Assembly: GCA_030613785.1 (NCBI GenBank)
Contig: JAUWLF010000033.1
Coordinates: 1-37,818 of the forward strand
Source: Chloroflexota bacterium
GTDB taxonomy: Bacteria; Chloroflexota; Anaerolineae; UBA7937; B3-Chlor
Reading direction: 5' to 3'
DNA: 37,818 nt
The notes under the pieces were generated by a model that searched no databases, was not told where the DNA came from, and was given only the letters and a program-made list of their open reading frames with translations. Shown piece after piece: positions 33,736 through 37,818 of this stretch. Numbering within the stretch: position 1 is the first letter of the stretch; the number at the start of each line of letters is the position of its first letter. The position numbers and the translations under genes are program-made.

Positions 33736-33963
33736 TCAAGCAGGGGCTGTTTCGGCGGGCGAGGGCGTCAGTTCCACCTCGAATTGAACCTTGTGCCTCA
33801 ACACCTCCGAGGCATCAAGCACTTCGATGCCGATCAATGTCCCCTGAGCGCTGAAATCGGCGTGCACGCCAGGCACAACGGTCTCCGTCTTCGCTGCTTT
33901 CTCCCCCGGGACGCTGAACCATAAGTAGAGCAAATCCCGAGCCGGATCATATTCTATCTTCAT
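33736..33963 (-). CDS. DUF2283 family protein (antitoxin-like)
   Basis: 75 residues, ATG with GGGGGTGAG upstream. The family pattern is clear: MKIEYDPARDLLYLWF at the start, GVHADFSAQGTLIGIEVLDAS in the middle. DUF2283 proteins are small beta-rich proteins that very often follow a DUF4258 gene, a pair thought to be a toxin-antitoxin system. Here it starts six bases after the DUF4258 stop. The role as the neutralising partner is inferred from this pairing. Confidence 0.9.
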   Translation of the reverse strand: MKIEYDPARDLLYLWFSVPGEKAAKTETVVPGVHADFSAQGTLIGIEVLDASEVLRHKVQFEVELTPSPAETAPA

Positions 33964-33969
33964 CTCTGC

Positions 33970-34266
33970 TCACCCCCGTGGAAAATCCTTGCCGTATCTG
34001 GCCTTTGCTGTCAGCAGCACCATACCCTGACCGGCCACCCTGTAGTACACCGTGACTTCTTTTTCCTGGTGGAACTCGCCTTCCCATTCCGCCTGATAGG
34101 GAAACACCAGGGCTCTGCCTACAGTGCCGGGCTTTGCATCGCTAGCCGCCCAGCCTTTATTTAGCGTCCGCTCAACTTCCTCCCGGGTGATACCTCGCTG
34201 ACGCATTCGTGCCCTTAGGTGCGGATGGAGGTCTGACTCGGCAACCTGGATCCAGGCCTCATCCAC
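33970..34266 (-). CDS. DUF4258 family protein (RelE/BrnT-like toxin candidate)
   Basis: 98 residues, GTG start with GAGGCGAGG before it. It has the DUF4258 layout: helix HPHLRARMRQRGITREEVER, then strands GRALVFPYQAEWEG and KEVTVYYRVAGQGMVLLTAKA with a terminal YGKDF. DUF4258 proteins have a small RNase-like fold related to BrnT/RelE. With DUF2283 directly after it, it would be the toxin of a type II-like system. The module lies between two copies of the BY-kinase start, so it looks inserted into the head of the polysaccharide operon. Confidence 0.88.
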   Translation of the reverse strand: MDEAWIQVAESDLHPHLRARMRQRGITREEVERTLNKGWAASDAKPGTVGRALVFPYQAEWEGEFHQEKEVTVYYRVAGQGMVLLTAKARYGKDFPRG

Positions 34267-34369
34267 GGCCTCGCCTCGTCCGCTCCCGTGCGACCGCGTA
34301 GCCCTCCATCACAAGTCTATCCTTTCTGCTCGATCGTGCCCAGAAGCGAAGGGCGACAGGCCTTCACGT

Positions 34370-34461
34370 CCACCAGCACGATGGCCAACAGTATGAGCCA
34401 CAAGCGTCGGAGGATGACGTCGATGAATTCCCTCAGCTCCATGTGGGCGTTCTCCTTTTGT
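34370..34461 (-). repeat. 92-bp direct repeat, orphan copy of the BY-kinase start
   Basis: Perfect copy of 33384-33475. An ATG at 34442 opens MELREFIDVILRRLWLILLA and then leaves the kinase sequence after 24 codons, at 34370, into the region upstream of the DUF4258 gene. The strong ribosome-binding site AAAGGAGAACG is intact, so a short truncated peptide could be made. Confidence 0.95.
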
Positions 34462-34620
34462 TGCTCCGCTGACCCAGCCACCCTGCTATACTGTACTCCC
34501 TCGCCGTTGATATTGCGAGTTCCCAGGGTGTTTCAATGCGATCGTTTTCGATGACCACTCTGTCAGAGGTTCGACTTCCGCAAGTGCCATCTTGCGCAAG
34601 TTGGTTCGCCACTTCCCGAT

Positions 34621-34648
34621 ACCATAGCGAAGTGCTTTGAACTGTCAA
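34621..34648 (-). promoter_or_regulatory. Likely promoter of the - strand polysaccharide operon
   Basis: On the - strand TTGACA (34643-34648) and TATGGT (34621-34626) are 16 bp apart. Transcription would start near 34614 and run through the orphan kinase start, the DUF4258/DUF2283 module and the BY-kinase gene. It lies 12 bp from a divergent + strand promoter. Confidence 0.6.
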
Positions 34649-34660
34649 GATTTCCACCCG

Positions 34661-34689
34661 TTGCTCATAGGGCAGAATGGTGGTATAGT
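34661..34689 (+). promoter_or_regulatory. Promoter of the 98-residue antitoxin-like gene
   Basis: TTGCTC at 34661-34666 and TATAGT at 34684-34689 are 17 bp apart on the + strand. The start site would be near 34696, leaving an untranslated leader of about 210 nt that contains the 12-bp palindrome GCTTCGCGAAGC at 34752-34763. No gene is seen between 34690 and 34906. Confidence 0.55.
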
Positions 34690-34906
34690 AAGACGTGAAA
34701 AGGCAAGAGCCGGAAAAGCGAAGAGGAGAAAGAGCTGAAGAATGGCTTCGGGCTTCGCGAAGCAGGAAAGGAATCGAATCCGGAGCACGTCCTCTCGTTT
34801 TCCCTACCCATAATCATTCGAACTCTAGAGGCTCGTGAAAGAGACTATCGATTGCAGAACAATCTATTCTTGCTTTTTCAACCGTCTTGAAAGGAGAAGC
34901 TGAAAC

Positions 34907-35203
34907 ATGGCCACGCCATCTCATGCTCGCCAACTACTAGAAAGGGCCACAGACCTCCTCCCCGACAGCGATGAGGATCTTATCTACAAGGGCATCGCGG
35001 CCGGAGTGTCAGAGCGCATCATAGCCCTCAAAGAGTCGAAAGCGCGACTGCAAGGAAAACATGGATCCTTGGAAGAGATGGAGGATACGATTCGGACCGA
35101 GGGCATCTCTCCAGATGATCATACCCTTCACACTGACCTGCTAGAGTGGCGGGCGATCGACCACGAGCTACGTGAGTTGCTGCACATGCTTGAGACCCTA
35201 TGA
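34907..35203 (+). CDS. Small helical protein, antitoxin-like
   Basis: 98 residues, ATG with AAAGGAGA nine bases upstream. It is nearly all helical and acidic: HARQLLERATDLLPDSDEDL, IIALKESKARLQGKHGSLEE, DLLEWRAIDHELRELLHMLE. It overlaps the next small frame by 4 bp (ATGA), the usual layout of antitoxin-toxin pairs. No domain name can be given with confidence. The likeness to antitoxins found next to TumE-like (DUF6516) toxins is from memory of such pairs and should be treated as inference. Confidence 0.7.
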   Translation: MATPSHARQLLERATDLLPDSDEDLIYKGIAAGVSERIIALKESKARLQGKHGSLEEMEDTIRTEGISPDDHTLHTDLLEWRAIDHELRELLHMLETL

Positions 35204-35355
35204 TCGCATGGTATAAACGGGTCGTCGAGAAGCTGCGATCCAGCGGGCTTTTTAGCGAAGTCAGCCTTCTGGGGGCCAAGGTTCGGGCTTCCCTCGCTCC
35301 GGACGAGGCTGCGCCGCCCGCCTCGGCGAACCAGCACGCTGTAAGCAGTTTCTGA
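35200..35355 (+). CDS. 51-residue frame, possible truncated toxin partner
   Basis: The ATG at 35200 overlaps the stop of the 98-residue gene (ATGA). The first 30 residues, MIAWYKRVVEKLRSSGLFSE and VSLLGAKVRA, look like the start of a small globular protein. The end, PDEAAPPASANQHAVSSF, looks out of frame or random. A TumE-like (DUF6516) toxin cut short by mutation would fit. A dyad at 35359-35375 (CAACAAG/CTTGTTG, loop AGT) follows the stop and may end the transcript. Confidence 0.5.
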   Translation: MIAWYKRVVEKLRSSGLFSEVSLLGAKVRASLAPDEAAPPASANQHAVSSF

Positions 35356-35605
35356 TGTCAACAAGAGTCTTGTTGATTGCCGCAGGCTAGCCACTAAGAG
35401 TAGTTAGGCTTCGCGGAACAGTTCTTCCACCACCGCGTCGTATTCCTCGAAACCCGACCGATATTCCAGTCTTCCTTGCCCACAATCCGAGAGGTTCCCT
35501 CACCGCTGCACGACCTGCAGGCAGGCTCCGCCGTTCAGTGCTCGCCATCATCTTGCGGGCACTGTTTGGTCGCGATTCAGTTGTCCCCTTTGGCCGACGT
35601 ACGTC
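35356..35605. other. Gap with a short gene relic
   Basis: No intact gene. On the minus strand 35404-35469 reads RLEYRSGFEEYDAVVEELFR then EA and a stop, which looks like the tail of a real protein whose body is gone. Upstream of it the frame is not maintained. No promoter is evident. Confidence 0.3.
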
Positions 35606-36100
35606 TTAGTACACCTTCCTCAAAGAGTCGATGGACACTTCACAGCGGGTCCAGCGACCCAGACAATCCAGCAGGATCCTGGCCCGATCTCGGGTGGACA
35701 GGCCCTGTTCGAACACGCCTGCGAAATCCGCAAGAGGGCCGGACTTGATGGTCACGCGGTCGCCCGGCTTGAAGGGGTGGATGGGAGAGTTCGATTGCTC
35801 CACGCGGGCCAGGCGCTCCCGGGTCAGGGCTATGACCTCATCCGGAACGATGGCGGGTTCACCCCCGAAGCTGACGATTCGTCTCAACCCCGGCGTGAAC
35901 CGGACCGAAGACACGTCACCGGAGCCATTCAAGCGGGCAAATAGGTAGCAGGAGAAGAGCAGTTCCAGGCGTTCGCGACCTCGTCGCCGCACTCGGATTC
36001 CGGGTACGTATACCTCGTACCCCTTACTTTCAAGGAAGCCGCCGACCTGGCGTTCCTTATGCGGCTTTGTATACAGGGCGCACCAGTGCACTTTGATCAT
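35606..36100 (-). CDS. NusG/RfaH/UpxY-like transcription antiterminator
   Basis: 164 residues from ATG 36100; a GTG at 36091 is better spaced from the GAGGA site and is also possible. The NGN domain spans about 1-100 (HWCALYTKPHKERQVGGFLE, GYEVYVPGIRVRRRGRERLE, LFSCYLFARL, VRFTPGLRRIVSFGGEPAIV), then a KOW domain (FKPGDRVTIKSGPLADFAGV). The FxRLxxSGD-type region and short length fit the specialised RfaH/UpxY/LoaP group rather than housekeeping NusG. These proteins bind RNA polymerase and prevent early termination in long polysaccharide operons. Its place at the head of the - strand locus supports that role. Confidence 0.9.
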   Translation of the reverse strand: MIKVHWCALYTKPHKERQVGGFLESKGYEVYVPGIRVRRRGRERLELLFSCYLFARLNGSGDVSSVRFTPGLRRIVSFGGEPAIVPDEVIALTRERLARVEQSNSPIHPFKPGDRVTIKSGPLADFAGVFEQGLSTRDRARILLDCLGRWTRCEVSIDSLRKVY

Positions 36101-36355
36101 TCCTCAGTCGCGTCCATGAGCCACGTCGACGCGTTGCTATTCAAGGCAGCAGCGGAAGGGAGTTGTGGAGTAGGGAAGATGAACTGTAGGTCGCTGAGTC
36201 GCCAACGGGGTCTTTCCCCCCTTCCCGTCACGCCTTTGTCCGACACATGCGAGAGCCAGCCTTGGGGTCGAGAGCGGCGGGGACTGCGGTCAAGCTTTGA
36301 CAAGTGCGATCCATCCGCCACTGAGACCGAGACCGGGACGTACTGCGCGCTTGGT
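36101..36355 (-). promoter_or_regulatory. Long 5' leader of the antiterminator gene
   Basis: About 255 nt lie between the predicted transcript start (near 36355) and the ATG. No protein frame in it is convincing. The RNA contains G-rich and C-rich stretches (for example GGGG and CCCC around 36214-36228) that can pair. In UpxY and LoaP systems the leader holds the recruitment hairpin. No RfaH ops element was found on the - strand. Confidence 0.4.
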
Positions 36356-36361
36356 TCCAGA

Positions 36362-36390
36362 AGTATAGCATGTTTCCTACTGGTTGTCAA
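36362..36390 (-). promoter_or_regulatory. Consensus sigma-70 promoter of the antiterminator gene
   Basis: On the - strand TTGACA (36385-36390) and TATACT (36362-36367) are separated by exactly 17 bp. It is one of the two best promoter matches in the window. Confidence 0.88.
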
Positions 36391-36527
36391 GTATCACAAT
36401 AGGGAACATGATCGGTGTTCGACGTCATGGCACACGCGGGGGCAGACTTCGGATGCTGGAGGCAACCCGCGAGTACGCCCATGATCGGAGCGCTCGGTTG
36501 TGTGCATCTGTGATGGGGAAGGCTGAC

Positions 36528-36556
36528 TTGTCATAAGCTCAAACCCAAGCTACAAT
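36528..36556 (+). promoter_or_regulatory. Promoter of the first IclR-family gene
   Basis: TTGTCA at 36528-36533 and TACAAT at 36551-36556 are 17 bp apart. The start site near 36563 leaves a 177-nt leader that contains the inverted repeat at 36660-36691. Confidence 0.65.
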
Positions 36557-36659
36557 AATCGCGATGTGGGCCACCAACCAGTCGGCAGGGGTCTGGTGGC
36601 GATCAGCAGTAACGTCGAAGGATTTCCGTCAGCCACTATCCAGCACAACGACAACCACG

Positions 36660-36691
36660 TGGTGTCGAGGCCGTGGTCACAATTGACACCA
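36660..36691. promoter_or_regulatory. Candidate IclR operator (inverted repeat), copy 1
   Basis: TGGTGTC at 36660-36666 and GACACCA at 36685-36691 form a perfect dyad with an 18-bp spacer. The same dyad and spacer length stand before the second IclR gene at 37649-37680, although bases around it differ. This conservation supports autoregulation. Confidence 0.6.
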
Positions 36692-36739
36692 TTCACTAAG
36701 AGAACCAGGCTGACGAGGCAAGACAGGAGACCTGGAAAC

Positions 36740-37480
36740 ATGCCTACACAATCTGTTGACAGAGCCATATCCATCCTGAGGCAATTCAGTGTGGATGAAC
36801 CTCAACTCGGGGTGAGCGAGTTGAGTCGAAGACTTGGTTTGACCAAGAGCACCGTTCACCGTCTGCTGGCGTCGCTACTACAGGGGGGCTTGGTCAAACA
36901 GGACCCCACCAGCCGCGAGTATCGCCTGGGCCTAGGGTTGGTTGAGTTGGGCCAGACGGTGGTTCACACTGATCCGCTGCTGCGACTTGTGCATCCGTAC
37001 CAACACTACTTGGCGGACAGGGTGGGCGAGCCAGTCCATCTGGGGGTCCGAGCTGGTTTCGAGATGCTCTGTCCCATGTACGAACGACCCGCTGACTTGA
37101 AGGAGCCCGTGTCTTGGGTGGCCAGGCTTCCCCTTCACTGCAGCGCTGGCGGGAAGATCCTGGCGGCGCAGATGGCAAAGGATGAGTTGACGACGCTCTT
37201 GGAGGGGGGGCTCTCTCGCTTCACAGAGAACACGATTACGGATCCGGCCGAACTGCGGGCGGAATTGGAGCGGGTCCGTGAACAGGGCTTCGCCACGTGT
37301 TTCGAAGAGCGCAAGGTCGGTGCCAATGCCATCGCCGTACCCTTGGCCAAGCCAGACGGTACGGTCGTCGCCACCCTCAGCATAGTCGGCCATGCGTACA
37401 GCCTGACCCGCGAGAAGGCGATGCATTCCCTGGAGATCTTGCGGGGAGTTGCCACAGAGATCTCCCTCAAACTGGGCTAG
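36740..37480 (+). CDS. IclR-family transcriptional regulator
   Basis: 246 residues from the ATG at 36740 (AGGAG upstream); the frame is open to 36566 but the upstream part is the leader with the inverted repeat. Residues 1-60 form a winged helix (AISILRQFSVDEPQLGVSEL, LTKSTVHRLLASLLQGGLV, then SREYRLG). The rest is the IclR effector-binding domain (RVGEPVHLGVRAGFEMLCPM, LPLHCSAGGKILAA, GFATCFEERKVGANAIAVPL). IclR proteins usually control catabolic genes in response to small organic acids or sugars. The target genes are not in the window, and a near-copy follows directly. Confidence 0.95.
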   Translation: MPTQSVDRAISILRQFSVDEPQLGVSELSRRLGLTKSTVHRLLASLLQGGLVKQDPTSREYRLGLGLVELGQTVVHTDPLLRLVHPYQHYLADRVGEPVHLGVRAGFEMLCPMYERPADLKEPVSWVARLPLHCSAGGKILAAQMAKDELTTLLEGGLSRFTENTITDPAELRAELERVREQGFATCFEERKVGANAIAVPLAKPDGTVVATLSIVGHAYSLTREKAMHSLEILRGVATEISLKLG

Positions 37481-37648
37481 CCTGGGCGAGGGGACCATCC
37501 CGCTTCGGTGTGACGCGCCACGGGCACGAATCCCACGTCAGCGTCTATCCAGCTCGTCTGACCCAAGGCTGGACCTAGCTAGACAGGACCAAGCAGTCGC
37601 GACGGGAGCGCACGCGGTCAGCCGCTGTCCAGCACAATGACAACTATG

Positions 37649-37680
37649 TGGTGTCGAAGCCGTTGTCACAACTGACACCA
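37649..37680. promoter_or_regulatory. Candidate IclR operator (inverted repeat), copy 2
   Basis: TGGTGTC at 37649-37655 and GACACCA at 37674-37680, spacer 18 bp, the same as copy 1. It lies 48 bp before the start of the second IclR gene. Confidence 0.6.
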
Positions 37681-37728
37681 CAGACTAAGAAAACCAGTCC
37701 GACGAGGCAAGACAGGAGAGCCGGAAAC

Positions 37729-37818
37729 ATGCCCACACAATCTGTTGACAGAGCGATATCCATCCTGAGGCAATTCAGTGTGGATGAACCTCAACTCGGC
37801 GTGAGCGAGTTGAGTCGG
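37729..37818 (+). CDS. Second IclR-family regulator, N-terminal part (cut by window edge)
   Basis: Thirty codons from the ATG at 37729 to the window end read MPTQSVDRAISILRQFSVDE and PQLGVSELSR, identical in protein to the start of the first IclR gene. DNA identity extends upstream through about 110 bp of leader with scattered changes. The two genes are a tandem duplication. The rest of the protein is outside the window. Confidence 0.85.
   Translation, partial: MPTQSVDRAISILRQFSVDEPQLGVSELSR

Noticed and set aside
34433..34657. 74-residue - strand frame upstream of the orphan kinase start
   Set aside because: It covers the -10/-35 region and ribosome-binding site of the duplicated start; it looks like an extension of non-coding leader.
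36097..36390. 97-residue - strand frame in front of the antiterminator gene
   Set aside because: Its start overlaps the -35 box of the consensus promoter at 36362-36390, upstream of the predicted transcript start, and the sequence has no domain or normal composition.

Overview
The window (37.8 kb, GC-rich) looks like the chromosome of a Chloroflexota bacterium, probably Anaerolineae-like. This is inferred from three things. A secreted DUF11-type protein ends in a YLP-x-x-MK tail like the tails of many secreted Chloroflexota proteins. The envelope genes form a Wzx/Wzy set with a one-polypeptide Wzz/tyrosine-kinase and no outer-membrane exporter, as expected for a one-membrane cell. Many small toxin-antitoxin-like genes and gene scars are present. 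No ribosomal RNA or universal marker gene is present, so taxonomy rests on these features alone.

Left flank (1-5.0 kb): the 5' two-thirds of an IS110-family transposase with a structured upstream region; an AAA+ ATPase followed by a membrane-anchored LuxR-HTH/Kelch protein (+ strand); and a tRNA-Lys(CTT) gene with a near-consensus promoter, flanked on both sides by broken tyrosine-recombinase genes.

Central block (5.1-34.3 kb, almost all on the - strand, read right to left): an exopolysaccharide locus. In order of transcription: a DUF4258/DUF2283 module, a Wzz/BY-kinase chain-length regulator, a TPR protein, a Wzx flippase, a Wzy-type polymerase, three GT4 glycosyltransferases (one frameshifted) plus a fourth, a hexapeptide acetyltransferase, a GT2 glycosyltransferase, a truncated WecA-like phosphosugar transferase, a WbpB/WbpD/WbpE-like trio for 3-acetamido sugar synthesis, a sulfotransferase, and a full-length WecA-like initiator. 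A small + strand antitoxin-like/MNT-nucleotidyltransferase pair with its own promoter interrupts the block. It continues with an aminotransferase and a 4,6-dehydratase for a 4-amino-sugar, an HlyD-like lipoprotein, a second O-antigen ligase/polymerase, a DUF11 surface protein and a secreted glycoside hydrolase.

Right flank (34.5-37.8 kb): back-to-back promoters, a two-gene antitoxin-like/truncated-partner pair, a NusG/RfaH/UpxY-like antiterminator with a consensus promoter and about 255-nt leader, and two tandem IclR-family regulators (the second cut by the window edge) sharing a conserved inverted repeat.

Working together, the WecA-like enzyme would load the first sugar phosphate onto undecaprenyl phosphate, the GTs extend it, Wzx flips it, Wzy polymerises it under Wzz/BY-kinase control, and the NusG-like factor would keep RNA polymerase moving through the long operon. 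Rearrangement is a strong theme: a perfect 92-bp direct repeat carrying the start of the BY-kinase gene brackets the DUF4258/DUF2283 module, two WecA-like copies bracket the 3-acetamido-sugar/sulfotransferase cassette, and intergenic palindromes supply the C-terminus of the kinase.
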